Source of the DNA: Haladaptatus cibarius D43
GTDB taxonomy: Archaea > Halobacteriota > Halobacteria > Halobacteriales > Haladaptataceae
Direction of reading: 5' to 3'
Assembly (NCBI RefSeq): GCF_000710615.1
Contig: NZ_JDTH01000006.1
Location: 62,001-126,000, forward strand
DNA: 64,000 nt
Part shown: positions 1 to 8,042 of the stretch, one piece after another
How positions within the stretch are numbered: position 1 is the first letter of the stretch
How the letters are laid out: each line of letters opens with the position of its first letter
Notes under the pieces: generated by a model
Databases searched by the model: none
Told to the model about the DNA's origin: nothing
What the model saw: only the letters and a program-made list of their open reading frames with translations
Made by a program: the position numbers and the translations under genes

Positions 1-1
1 A

Positions 2-430
2 GAGGAAAACGACACCAGCATCGTCATGATAGACGGTATCGACGGCTACAAACTCTCGCTTCGGGACGACAACGAACGCGTGTTGGTGCGAAAACTCCAC
101 TCGCTCTGCCGATATCTGAAAAACATGGGCGTCACCGTCATCCTCGTGGACGAAATCGACACCATCACCGGCGAGTTCCAAGCCACGGAGGCGGGAATCA
201 GCTATCTCGCGGACAATATCATTTTCCTCCGCCACCTCGAAGTGACGGGCGAGATGCGCAAGGCCATCGGCGTGTTGAAAAAGCGGACGAGCGACTTCGA
301 ACGCACGCTTCGCGAGTTCGAAATCACCGAGCATGGACTCAAAGTCGGAGAACCGCTGACCCAACTCAACAGTGTCCTCTCGGGTTCTCCGGAGGTGGCG
401 CAACAGCCATCGGAGTCGTACAATGGGTGA
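2..430 (+). CDS. KaiC-like RecA-superfamily ATPase, C-terminal part (5' end outside window)
   Basis: Reading frame enters from the left edge and ends at TGA 428-430, so only the last 142 residues are visible. The start shows a hydrophobic beta strand ending in acidic residues (VMIDGIDG), compatible with the Walker B strand of a RecA fold. It is followed by a helix, a second strand (VTVILVDEID), and a C-terminal segment with basic residues (RKAIGVLKKRTSDFE) that matches the end of archaeal KaiC/GvpD-type ATPases. The Walker A motif is upstream of the window. Such proteins in haloarchaea are usually signalling ATPases rather than clock components. It overlaps the next gene, a receiver-domain protein, by 8 bp, so the two are probably cotranslated and functionally linked. 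Confidence 0.75.
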   Translation, partial: EENDTSIVMIDGIDGYKLSLRDDNERVLVRKLHSLCRYLKNMGVTVILVDEIDTITGEFQATEAGISYLADNIIFLRHLEVTGEMRKAIGVLKKRTSDFERTLREFEITEHGLKVGEPLTQLNSVLSGSPEVAQQPSESYNG

Positions 431-800
431 GGCGGCCCTTATCCTCGCACTCGGGAAACAAGAGCGGAACCTCGAACTGCTCGCCGGACTGCTCGAAAAC
501 GGTGGTTACGATGTCGAAATTGCGACGAGTATGTCCGAGTTCGACGAATTGCTCTCCGTTCGGGACGACGTGGCACTTGCCGTCCTCGACGTTGACGGCT
601 TTACTGAGGACATCTGGAAGCGCTGTGAGCAACTCAACGACCGCGACATTCCGATGCTCGTCCTCGCCGCACAGATTCCGCCCGCAATGCGCCAGAAGGC
701 GGTCAGCAGGGGGGCACAGACGATTCTCGAAAAGCCGGTGGACAAAGCGGATTTGCAGGCGACGATACGCGGACTGATGGAATACATCCGAATGAACTGA
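423..800 (+). CDS. Single-domain response regulator (receiver domain)
   Basis: 125 aa, the size of a stand-alone CheY-like receiver. The start ATG at 423 lies inside the last codons of the KaiC-like gene, in a different frame. The alternating hydrophobic strands fit a receiver fold: ALILALG at the N-terminus, VALAVLDVDGF in the middle with the presumed phospho-accepting Asp, and TILEKPVDK near the end with the conserved Lys-Pro. The acidic pair expected after strand 1 is weak (GKQERN), so phosphorylation is uncertain and it could be a pseudo-receiver. Cotranscription with a KaiC-like ATPase suggests a phosphorelay or scaffold role. No output domain is present. Confidence 0.7.
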   Translation: MGEAALILALGKQERNLELLAGLLENGGYDVEIATSMSEFDELLSVRDDVALAVLDVDGFTEDIWKRCEQLNDRDIPMLVLAAQIPPAMRQKAVSRGAQTILEKPVDKADLQATIRGLMEYIRMN

Positions 801-1237
801 GGTCGGGTGAGGAGACACCGGTGGAGTTGCCGAATTTTTTCGTTTCGAGCGGAACGAGGCCGCGGACGTGCTGATTTCTGTGAAAAAGCGATTTTCGGTG
901 GGGGCAAACCGATGACGAGTAGAGTTTGTCCGGCGACGATTGGGGTGGGGGAGGGCCGAAGCGTCAGCGGGGGGTTCAGGGGGACGGCTGGAGGTTCGGT
1001 GGCAGGCTGGACTCCAGTGCAACCGGAGTCCAGCGAGGGCCAAGGGGGAACCAACGCAGTTGGGTATCGTCGGGGCGGACAGGTGGGGGAGGGGATGCTA
1101 CGTCGTCATCAGTTACTGCTTCGTAGGGTACCTAATTCAGCACTACCACGAAACTACCGACCGTATCAAAACTACACACAGTATCAAAACCATCTATACT
1201 ATTCTGACTGGCGATTGTTTTCGGGGTAGTTACCCTG
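801..1237. other. Non-coding G-rich interval with a strong hairpin
   Basis: No convincing gene. From about 940 to 1100 the plus strand is full of G runs (for example at 941-955, 969-974 and 1082-1094), which could form quadruplexes. A 10-bp perfect stem (1006-1015 pairing with 1025-1034, nine-base loop) lies inside it. The right part (1130-1237) is less G-rich and sits downstream of the minus-strand regulator gene ending at 1238. It may be a 3' UTR, a terminator region or an unrecognised RNA. I could not match it to RNase P or SRP RNA. Confidence 0.5.
1006..1034 (+). repeat. Inverted repeat (10-bp stem, 9-base loop)
   Basis: GCTGGACTCC at 1006-1015 is exactly complementary to GGAGTCCAGC at 1025-1034. 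It lies in the G-rich non-coding interval and could be part of a structured RNA or a terminator. Confidence 0.6.
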
Positions 1238-1978
1238 CTATAGTTTATGTCGGAATGCACGAAGCACGTCTCGACCCGTTTCGGTCAGCGTGACCTGCTT
1301 TTGCCGACCGACTTTCGAGACATCGACGTAGCCATCCTCGGCGAGTGGGTCAACGATGTTGGCGTTCAACAGCGCGAACTTCGCTTTGTCGTTCGCCGGA
1401 CTGCTCTCCGAGATGAACGACAGATTCGCACTCTCGGCGTAGTCGATGATGTCCTTTTTCTTCGGGGTGTAGACCTCCGTATCCACCTCTTCCAAATAAT
1501 CCATTACGGCGACTTGGTCGCGCGACGGCGATTCGATGGGATAGGTCGGAAGCACTTCTTCGCCGACGTAGCCGTAGCTCTGTCGTTCGTCTCGGTCTTG
1601 ATGTGCGTATCCCTCCGGTTGGACGTAGTACGCCGTGGCGTCCGTCGCCATGCAGGCGATGGCCGCGCCGACCGCGGAGAGTTTCGACCCGCTCGAAACG
1701 TTCACGCGCACGATGTCGTCTACGTGGTCGGAGACGAGCGTCGTGACGACGCCGAGAACGTCGTAGATGTCGAGCAAATCGACGGCCTCGCTTCGAACGT
1801 CGATTCCCTCATCCACCAAAACGGATTTCAGTTCGTCGTGATATGTTGGGCGCTCGCTCGCCGGGCCGTCGTGTTCGAGAAGATAGAGAACATCGACACC
1901 GTGTTCTCGGACTGGTTCGACGATTCTGTCGTATTCGTATCCGAGCGGCGCGATGTGAACCTCGTCGATGGATTGCAT
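1238..1978 (-). CDS. HFX_2341/DUF6293-type regulator: CARF-like domain plus winged helix
   Basis: 246 aa. The N-terminal part (about residues 1-130) has Rossmann-like features of the CARF type: VHIAPLGYEYDRIVEPV at the start and a glycine/serine-rich VNVSSGSKLSAVGAAIA segment where a nucleotide ligand would sit. The C-terminal part (about 165-246) looks like a winged helix ending in a basic wing (VGRQKQVTLTETGRDVL). I recognise this as the haloarchaeal HFX_2341 family, thought to be ligand-sensing transcription factors. CARF domains elsewhere sense cyclic oligoadenylates or related nucleotides, but the ligand here is unknown. No CRISPR-cas gene is nearby. It is downstream of, and in the same direction as, the DUF58 operon, separated by 58 bp. 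Confidence 0.75.
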   Translation of the reverse strand: MQSIDEVHIAPLGYEYDRIVEPVREHGVDVLYLLEHDGPASERPTYHDELKSVLVDEGIDVRSEAVDLLDIYDVLGVVTTLVSDHVDDIVRVNVSSGSKLSAVGAAIACMATDATAYYVQPEGYAHQDRDERQSYGYVGEEVLPTYPIESPSRDQVAVMDYLEEVDTEVYTPKKKDIIDYAESANLSFISESSPANDKAKFALLNANIVDPLAEDGYVDVSKVGRQKQVTLTETGRDVLRAFRHKL

Positions 1979-2036
1979 TACTCGGTCGTTCGCCTCCGAC
2001 TCGTTAAATCCACTGGATAGTGTGGTTCATTCTGCG

Positions 2037-3515
2037 CTACTCGTCTTCGTTTCCGAGGAGGAGGGAGAACGCAACGACCGCCACGAGAAGCAGTGCCAGC
2101 GCGAGATAGCCACGCCACGTCTCCGTCGGAAGCGAGATGGGGCCGACGAACGAGAGGACGGCAACCGCCAGTCCGACGCCCACGCCAGCGACGAGAAGCA
2201 CGCCGGTCGCGTGGACGACTTCGCCGCGGCGAGTGTCCGCTTCCCAACCGATTTGGAGGTTGATTTCCGCCGCGTGGTCGCCAACGTCTCGAACTACGAG
2301 TGCGGCGGCGACACCGCAGAAGACGACGACCGGTGCCGCCCCGAGTTCTGCCGCGACGAGCGCCGCGATGAATAGGGTCGCTCCGCCGAGCGCGTACCCG
2401 CTCGCCGAATCGAGGCTGACCCACGGTTGCACGAACGACACGGCGACGACTTGCAGAACGATAAACGCGAGCAGTATTCCGCCGACGCCAGCGATGAGAA
2501 CCGATGCCGGGCCGAACTGTTCGACCAGCGCTCCCGGTTCGATGGTTGCGACCGCCGAACCGAACGACGGCACGAGAATCGACCCCGCACCAAGCAGTCC
2601 CGCGAGGACGACGACGGCGATACCGCCCGCGGAGAAAGCGATTGCTTGCGGCGGTCTGTCGCCCGCCCACGCGATGACGACGTGTTGAACAGTTCGCACC
2701 GCAAGCACTCCCAGTTCGAACAGCAAGAACGCCGCCAACGGGACGTGAAGCACGCCGGAACGCAGAAGGGTGCGAATCACGTCGCCGAATATCGACAGCG
2801 AGACGAGAAGCGCCTCGAAAAACGACGGCCCCCACGCCGAGGAGGCGACGATAACCTGCATCCCGAGGAACATCCAGTACGGCGTCGGCACCGTTTCGAG
2901 TCGGACATCGAGCGGTTCGAGCACCCGCTTTTTGAGTTTCTTTCCTTCGGTGAGCCACTCGTCCAGTATCGGGACGACCCAGTGGAGGAGTTCGATGACG
3001 ACCAATCCGGCGACTTGCAAACTGATGAGGCGAGCGAGGTCGCTTGACGTGCTGACCGTGACGGCTATCGTACTGACAACTTCACCGAACGTCCGGAATG
3101 CTCCCGCGTGGATTCCCCCGGCGACGACCAGTCCGACGAACAGCACGGCGATGGAGCGCCGGAGCATGAGATAGAGGGGAAACCCGGCGACCGAAGTGAG
3201 CGTCGTCGTCGCGTTGAGCGCGACCGCCGTCACGCACAGTCCGAGCAGGAGCGCGAACAGCGGCGGGTTGCCGAACACCGCACTCGCCGTGAGCAACAGC
3301 ACACCGGAGACGATTGCGATGCTTCCGGCCGCTCGGAACTCGTTCGCCGACGACTGGACGCCGTTCGTGCCGAGCGAGATGCAGAGCGCCCCCGCGAGTC
3401 CCATCAAAACGCTAGCGAGATTTCCGGTCACCCAGCCGAGGACGAACACCATGTAAGCGGCAATAACGGTTGCGAGCGCCCCGCCGAACCGGGTCGAACC
3501 GTGCGTGGTGTTCAT
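2037..3515 (-). CDS. DUF7519-type multi-pass membrane protein
   Basis: 492 aa from ATG 3515, chosen because it gives an ATGA overlap with the upstream DUF58 stop. An alternative ATG three codons earlier exists at 3524. The sequence is mostly hydrophobic, with about 12 to 14 predicted membrane spans and a charged loop near residues 190-215 (EGKKLKKRVLEPLDVRLE). I recognise it as the haloarchaeal family usually encoded next to DUF58 and DUF4129 proteins. It is the last gene of a four-gene operon. Its function is not established; a role in assembling or monitoring envelope proteins together with DUF58 is inferred from the genomic association. The MoxR ATPase that often completes these operons is absent. 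Confidence 0.65.
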   Translation of the reverse strand: MNTTHGSTRFGGALATVIAAYMVFVLGWVTGNLASVLMGLAGALCISLGTNGVQSSANEFRAAGSIAIVSGVLLLTASAVFGNPPLFALLLGLCVTAVALNATTTLTSVAGFPLYLMLRRSIAVLFVGLVVAGGIHAGAFRTFGEVVSTIAVTVSTSSDLARLISLQVAGLVVIELLHWVVPILDEWLTEGKKLKKRVLEPLDVRLETVPTPYWMFLGMQVIVASSAWGPSFFEALLVSLSIFGDVIRTLLRSGVLHVPLAAFLLFELGVLAVRTVQHVVIAWAGDRPPQAIAFSAGGIAVVVLAGLLGAGSILVPSFGSAVATIEPGALVEQFGPASVLIAGVGGILLAFIVLQVVAVSFVQPWVSLDSASGYALGGATLFIAALVAAELGAAPVVVFCGVAAALVVRDVGDHAAEINLQIGWEADTRRGEVVHATGVLLVAGVGVGLAVAVLSFVGPISLPTETWRGYLALALLLVAVVAFSLLLGNEDE

Positions 3516-4789
3516 GCCGACCACCTCGCTTGACTCTTCGAAATCGCAGCGGCGAGTGGGTCGTCGGGCGACCAGTCCACAACGCGCAACCCGCCCTTTC
3601 GAACCTCACTAAGCCGTTCCCGTCGTGCAAGGTGTGCGACCGACCCGCCGGGGGTTTCGGTCGCCGTCACGTCCGGACAGACGACGGTCACCGCATGACC
3701 GTAAGCGTCGAGGCGCTTTGCAGCATCCACGGCTTCGTCGTCGGCCATCGGCGAGAGAAACACCACTTGCGTCTCCGACCCGAGCCGTTTCCGAATTTTC
3801 TGCAGTTTGCGTCGTGCCATCTCTTGTTTTCGTTTCGCGCTGAACAGGCCGCTTCCGGACGGAACCGAACTCGGCGTCGGAACGTCTTCCAGTTCCGACC
3901 GAACGCGCACGGCCTGTTCTCTGCCGCCACTCGGTGAGAGATACATCTGCTGTTTGCCGTACACCGAAACGCCGACGCGGTTGTTCTCCCGAACGAGTGA
4001 CGTTGCGATTCGCTTTGCGGCGTACACCGAGAGGTCGATTGCGTCCGGTTCGCCGCTCCGCCGCGCGATGCTGGCCTCCGAGCGAGCATCCACGAGCAGG
4101 AGGACGGACGCAGACCGACTTTCGCGGAAGTTCACCGTCGTCAACTCCTGTGTTCGCGCGAACCGCTTCCAATCGATTCGACTCATCGGGTCTGCTGGCT
4201 GATACTCCCGCGTCGAATGAAATTCGAGTCCTTCACCGCTCGCGTCGGTCGTAATGTGCCCCGGTGAAGCGGTCGTCTGAGCGCGGAGCGGAACGTCCTC
4301 GACGAACGTATCGCAGGTGATGGTCGTCTCGACCGTTCGCTTTTCGCGTTTCTCTTCGGTGCCGCTAATCGACTGGGCAACCAGCGTTGTCGGTTCGAAC
4401 TCGTGCGCGCCGCGACGAGTCCGAATCGTGTACGAGAACGAAATCTCTTCGTCGGCACCGAGACTCGTTCCGTGGCGGGGCGAGCCATCGACCACGGCCA
4501 GTCGTTCCGGAACGCCGTCCACGATTCTGAGGTCGGGAATCGCCGATTCGCCGACGTTGCGGACGGTGAGGGTAACTGTGACTTTTTCGCTCGGGCGCGG
4601 CGACCGCTCGCTCACCTCGCGGTCGAGTTCGACCGCGAGCGTCGGCGCGCTGGTTCCGAGTCGGTACGCCGTGTACGCGAATCCGACGACCGACGAGAGG
4701 AGGATGGTGGCGTTTCCGGTAACCACACCCGCCGCCCCGGCGAGCAGGGCGACCGTCATTCCGGCGTCGAACTGCGGGCCGCGACTCAT
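3512..4789 (-). CDS. DUF58 domain protein (vWA-like fold)
   Basis: 425 aa from ATG 4789, which overlaps the upstream stop as ATGA. Two N-terminal membrane helices (about residues 8-42) are followed by a beta-rich extracytoplasmic segment, then the DUF58 core with the family signature IDWKRFARTQEL near the middle. The next strand (ASVLLLVDARSE) occupies the position of the metal-binding vWA strand. The frame remains open upstream of 4789, giving a much longer ORF, but the first-helix pattern and the ATGA overlap favour the short form. DUF58 proteins generally work with a MoxR AAA ATPase in a chaperone-like system for envelope or redox proteins, yet no MoxR gene is present here. Confidence 0.85.
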   Translation of the reverse strand: MSRGPQFDAGMTVALLAGAAGVVTGNATILLSSVVGFAYTAYRLGTSAPTLAVELDREVSERSPRPSEKVTVTLTVRNVGESAIPDLRIVDGVPERLAVVDGSPRHGTSLGADEEISFSYTIRTRRGAHEFEPTTLVAQSISGTEEKREKRTVETTITCDTFVEDVPLRAQTTASPGHITTDASGEGLEFHSTREYQPADPMSRIDWKRFARTQELTTVNFRESRSASVLLLVDARSEASIARRSGEPDAIDLSVYAAKRIATSLVRENNRVGVSVYGKQQMYLSPSGGREQAVRVRSELEDVPTPSSVPSGSGLFSAKRKQEMARRKLQKIRKRLGSETQVVFLSPMADDEAVDAAKRLDAYGHAVTVVCPDVTATETPGGSVAHLARRERLSEVRKGGLRVVDWSPDDPLAAAISKSQARWSA

Positions 4790-5445
4790 CGCGACCCTCC
4801 GTCGTCTGTTTCCAACTCGGTAACGGCGCGTTCGGCCCCTCGGTCGAACGTTTCGCCCTGCGTCCAATCGACGATTCTGGTTCGGAGCGGAATATCGGAA
4901 TGCGGCGCGCCGAGGAAGGAGGCGGCACGCGGGTCGTCCGTCCACGACCCGTCTTTCAACGCCTGCTTCGCGTCGGATTCGCTGTATCCTCGCTCTGTGA
5001 GCATCTGAATCGCGGCGTTCCGAACGTGTTTGCGTGCGGTCGCGCGGCGACTGCGGCGCTTTCTGGACGGTAGTTCGAGGTTGCCTTGGAGTTCGAGTGC
5101 GTCGTCCACGTCGGCCCCGCTGGTTCGATGTTCGTAGTAGTAGGCGATTTCGGGTTCTCGTCGCGGTTTCCACACTGACTTCTCTTTTTCCGTCACCTCG
5201 CCTCTGACCGACCAGAGACCCAACACCCCCGCTACTCCTGCGATGACTATAATCGGCAACGGGGCGGCAATCCAGCCGACCAGCGGCCTGATGATCGACT
5301 CCGGAATCGCCCACGGTGCGAAAATCACGACAAAAGCGAGCGAGAGCGAGCCGACGCCGATGCCGAACAGCAGTTGCTCTCGGCTTATCGATTCGGACAG
5401 TAGATGGCGGATTCGTTGGCTCGCCCGGCCCAGATGGCGCATCAC
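4786..5445 (-). CDS. DUF7269-type membrane protein of the DUF58 operon
   Basis: 219 aa with two membrane helices near residues 25-50 and 57-80, then a cytosolic part. The motif YYYEHRTSGADVDDALELQ is followed by a basic segment (RKRRSRRATARKHVRNAAI) and a short helix resembling a degradation or recognition motif (ERGYSESDAKQALKDGSW). It overlaps both neighbours by four bases (ATGA at each junction), so expression is tightly coupled to DUF4129 and DUF58. I recognise the gene as a small haloarchaeal family that keeps this position. Its biochemical role is unknown. Confidence 0.65.
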   Translation of the reverse strand: MMRHLGRASQRIRHLLSESISREQLLFGIGVGSLSLAFVVIFAPWAIPESIIRPLVGWIAAPLPIIVIAGVAGVLGLWSVRGEVTEKEKSVWKPRREPEIAYYYEHRTSGADVDDALELQGNLELPSRKRRSRRATARKHVRNAAIQMLTERGYSESDAKQALKDGSWTDDPRAASFLGAPHSDIPLRTRIVDWTQGETFDRGAERAVTELETDDGGSR

Positions 5446-6533
5446 GCGTCATCACCGTCCCGGAATCGCTCGATTTTATCGAGCGCGGCGCGAGCGATAG
5501 TGGTTCGCTCTCCCGACGACGGATAGCTTCCGTATCGAACCTCGCGGAAGGCGTCGGTCAACTGTCGAACGGCGTCGGTCGGGAATCCGCGGTTGATGGC
5601 CGTTCGAGCGAACTCCTCCGGCGTTGCGGCCCGGCGATTGCGAACGCGGAGGTGTTCGGTCATGTTCTCCCACGCTTCTTCGATGTCCGGCGGGCCGACT
5701 TTTTCGGGTTCCGCCGTCGCGGTGTCCGATTCCGTCTCGGTCGATTCGGGTTCTTTCTTCGACGTTTTGCTCCCGAATTCCGGCAGATTCGGTCGGGAGA
5801 AGAGGCTCGGTACCGACAGCAGTCCCGAACCAACCGAGCCAAGAGCGAGGAACGCTCCGCCGAATCCGCGGCCGATGGCGGTGGCTGTCTTGCCGACCGC
5901 CGACCCGAATCCGGTCAGTGCGACCGACAGGCCGCTTCCGAACTCGGACAGGAGGGTCGCCGTGTCGTCGACGAATCGAGGGACGGAGGCCGAAAATCCG
6001 ATAACGAGGCTCATCGTTCGCGCCGGAATCCCGGAGACGAACGCACTGATTGGTTCGCCACTGATCGTGATGGGAATGAGGCCGGAACCGCCGATTTCGA
6101 AGGTTCCTCGGCGGAACCCGATTCCGACAAAGAAGGCGGTGAGAACGCCGAGTACGGATAAAACGGCAGTTATCGATTCGAGGACATCGAGTCCACGGGC
6201 GGGGTCGTTCTCCGACGACTGCGAACCTCCTGCTGTCGTCGTTTCTCCGTCTTCGTCGGAACTGCTGTCGCTCGATTCATCAGTTTCCGTCGTTGTCGAA
6301 TCTTTCGACTCGGTAACCGTTTCCTGTTCGTCCGGCAAATCGCTGTCGAACGACCCGCTTCCCGGACTGTAGAAGGGATTTGCATACGATTCACTCGACC
6401 CGTCTGCGCGACCGTCGTCCCCCGCACTGGTCGGATACGAACCGAATCCGGTTGCGGGAAACAACGACGCCGCGAAGACGACTGCGAGGACACAGAGGGC
6501 AGTGAGGGCGACACGGCGACGCTTGGAGTTCAC
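5442..6533 (-). CDS. DUF4129 domain protein, secreted or membrane anchored
   Basis: 363 aa. It begins with a basic N-terminus and a hydrophobic helix (about residues 8-27) that acts as signal or anchor, then a low-complexity Ser/Thr/Asp/Glu-rich linker (about 45-115). Two membrane segments follow, and the C-terminal DUF4129 region (about 275-363) is marked by RRAATPEEFARTAINRGFP and TDAFREVRYGSYPSSGER. In bacteria and archaea DUF4129 is typically fused or adjacent to transglutaminase-like and DUF58/MoxR proteins. This is the first gene of the minus-strand operon, and its promoter must lie in the 91 bp separating it from the divergent M48 protease gene. Confidence 0.75.
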   Translation of the reverse strand: MNSKRRRVALTALCVLAVVFAASLFPATGFGSYPTSAGDDGRADGSSESYANPFYSPGSGSFDSDLPDEQETVTESKDSTTTETDESSDSSSDEDGETTTAGGSQSSENDPARGLDVLESITAVLSVLGVLTAFFVGIGFRRGTFEIGGSGLIPITISGEPISAFVSGIPARTMSLVIGFSASVPRFVDDTATLLSEFGSGLSVALTGFGSAVGKTATAIGRGFGGAFLALGSVGSGLLSVPSLFSRPNLPEFGSKTSKKEPESTETESDTATAEPEKVGPPDIEEAWENMTEHLRVRNRRAATPEEFARTAINRGFPTDAVRQLTDAFREVRYGSYPSSGERTTIARAALDKIERFRDGDDA

Positions 6534-6624
6534 TAAGTGGGTGGTTATCCGTCATCACAGAAATATCTTGCTTCCTGACTGATCAGAAGTCGGAACCAAC
6601 ATTCATGTATGCTGACCGCGACGA

Positions 6625-7668
6625 ATGAAATACGACATGTCACGCGACCCCGCCCTGACTCGGCGAATCTTCGCCACCCTTTCGCTCGTCCTGCTCGCAG
6701 ATTTGGCACTCGTCGCCTGCGGTGCGTTCCTCCTTCGCCCGTGGCTCTTCCCCCTCGTCGAAAGCGCGCCCGCCGGTTTAGGATGGCTCGTTCTCGTCTT
6801 CCCTGCAACCGTAATTCTCGTCTGGGCGCAACTGCGCTACGCCCGCCGGGAGGCGCTCGCGGAAGTCGATGCGAGCGTCGTCACCGCCGACGAATATCCG
6901 AACCTCACCGCCCGAATCCGCCGTCTCGCCAGCGGGACGGACGTTCCGGTTCCGACCGTCGCTGTCACCGAGACCCCCGTCCCGAACGCATTTACGGTCG
7001 GTGGGCCGCGAAGCGCGACCATCGTCGTTTCGACCGGACTGCTCGAATCGCTCGGTGAGAACGAACTAGACGCCGTCCTCGCGCACGAACTCGCACACAT
7101 CAAAAATCGGGATGCGATGGTGATGACGCTCGCGACGTTCGTCCCGTCGCTCGCGGGCGACTACTCCCTGCTCCGCGACCTCGGACTGAGTCAGTCCGCA
7201 CGATACACGGTGTGGGCCGTCGCGCTCGCCCTGCTTTACGTTCCGAGCGCCACCGTCATCGATGCGCCGCTTTTCAGCCTCCAGTACACTCTGCTGTTCG
7301 GCCTGCTCGTCGCGTGTCTCGTCCTGTTCGGCGGCGTCGCACTGGGTATCGTGGCGATGCCGGTCGTCTCGCTCGCCAGTCGTCTCTCACACGACCGGGA
7401 GTTCATCGCCGACCGCGCGGGTGCGGTTCTCGCTGGGAGTCCGGCGTCGATGGCCTCCGCGCTCCGGACGCTGACCGAGGATGGCGAAACGGCGCCGGAA
7501 CAAGACGCTCGCGCGGTCGGCGGCGTTCGGCAACTCTGTTTCTTGCCCGGTGGATTCGGGAAAGAAACGGGCGACAGCGACCTCGAATCGCTTCCGATTT
7601 CGATGCAAACCCATCCGTCCACCGACGAGCGAATCGCTAGTCTGCGGGCGTTGGAAGCCGAAAACTGA
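6625..7668 (+). CDS. M48 family membrane metalloprotease (HtpX-like)
   Basis: 347 aa. Two N-terminal membrane helices (about residues 14-70) precede the catalytic domain. The zinc motif HELAH lies at residues 154-158 (ligands His154 and His158, catalytic Glu155). The third ligand is probably Glu259 in SHDREFIADRAG. Two more hydrophobic stretches between about 190 and 240 make this a four-span HtpX-type protease that cleaves misfolded membrane proteins. An ATG four codons downstream (6637) is an alternative start. It is divergently transcribed from the DUF58 operon, a pairing that hints at shared envelope quality control. A haloarchaeal paralogue designation cannot be assigned from sequence alone. 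Confidence 0.85.
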   Translation: MKYDMSRDPALTRRIFATLSLVLLADLALVACGAFLLRPWLFPLVESAPAGLGWLVLVFPATVILVWAQLRYARREALAEVDASVVTADEYPNLTARIRRLASGTDVPVPTVAVTETPVPNAFTVGGPRSATIVVSTGLLESLGENELDAVLAHELAHIKNRDAMVMTLATFVPSLAGDYSLLRDLGLSQSARYTVWAVALALLYVPSATVIDAPLFSLQYTLLFGLLVACLVLFGGVALGIVAMPVVSLASRLSHDREFIADRAGAVLAGSPASMASALRTLTEDGETAPEQDARAVGGVRQLCFLPGGFGKETGDSDLESLPISMQTHPSTDERIASLRALEAEN

Positions 7669-7729
7669 TTCGTCGATTCGGGAACCCCGATTCCGAACTG
7701 CCTCTTCTGGAATCTCTACTCTGGATTGT

Positions 7730-7897
7730 CTATTCTGCGGTCGTCGTTTCAGCGGGTGACCGGTCGGGTTCGAAAAACCAGTACACTGCTATCCCTATCG
7801 CCGCTTCGAGCGGCCCGATGAAAATCGCAGACAGCATGAAGAAAAAGTATGCTGCCATTCCCAGATGGTCGGCAAGCGTGGAATCAGTGTTACCCAT
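7730..7897 (-). CDS. Small membrane protein, 55 aa
   Basis: Short ORF starting MGNTDSTLADHLGM and ending in a polar acidic tail. A hydrophobic stretch runs from about residue 15 to 42 with a Gly-Pro-Leu-Glu kink in the middle, suggesting two short helices or a hairpin. An AT box reading GGATATATACA on the minus strand at 7924-7934 lies about 32 bp before the ATG, typical of haloarchaeal leaderless or short-leader promoters, which supports real expression. It is divergent from the beta-propeller gene. I do not recognise a family, and no function can be proposed beyond a membrane location. Confidence 0.55.
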   Translation of the reverse strand: MGNTDSTLADHLGMAAYFFFMLSAIFIGPLEAAIGIAVYWFFEPDRSPAETTTAE

Positions 7898-7923
7898 TGC
7901 TATCTTCTAATTGTAGGACATCT

Positions 7924-7934
7924 TGTATATATCC
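7924..7934 (-). promoter_or_regulatory. Putative TATA box of the 55-aa membrane protein gene
   Basis: AT-rich box (minus-strand GGATATATACA) centred about 32 bp before the ATG at 7897, matching archaeal TATA spacing for a leaderless or nearly leaderless transcript. Confidence 0.45.
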
Positions 7935-8042
7935 TTCGACGGTGAGTTATGTTCAAATACGAAATATACATTGGACGACGACGGGTGAATTTGAGTTGAT
8001 AAATGGGAATAATATTATCGATTGACTGATTACCCTCCGAAA

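Noticed and set aside
801-1237. Structural RNA gene such as SRP RNA or RNase P RNA in the G-rich gap
   Set aside because: Conserved core motifs of either RNA could not be found; left as an unassigned hairpin region.
1247-2020. 257-codon plus-strand ORF over the CARF-type regulator
   Set aside because: Antisense of a recognisable protein, arginine- and valine-rich, with no domain.
3512-5455. 647-codon version of the DUF58 gene
   Set aside because: The extra N-terminus is the antiparallel-frame reading of DUF7269; ATG 4789 fits the operon overlap and first helix.
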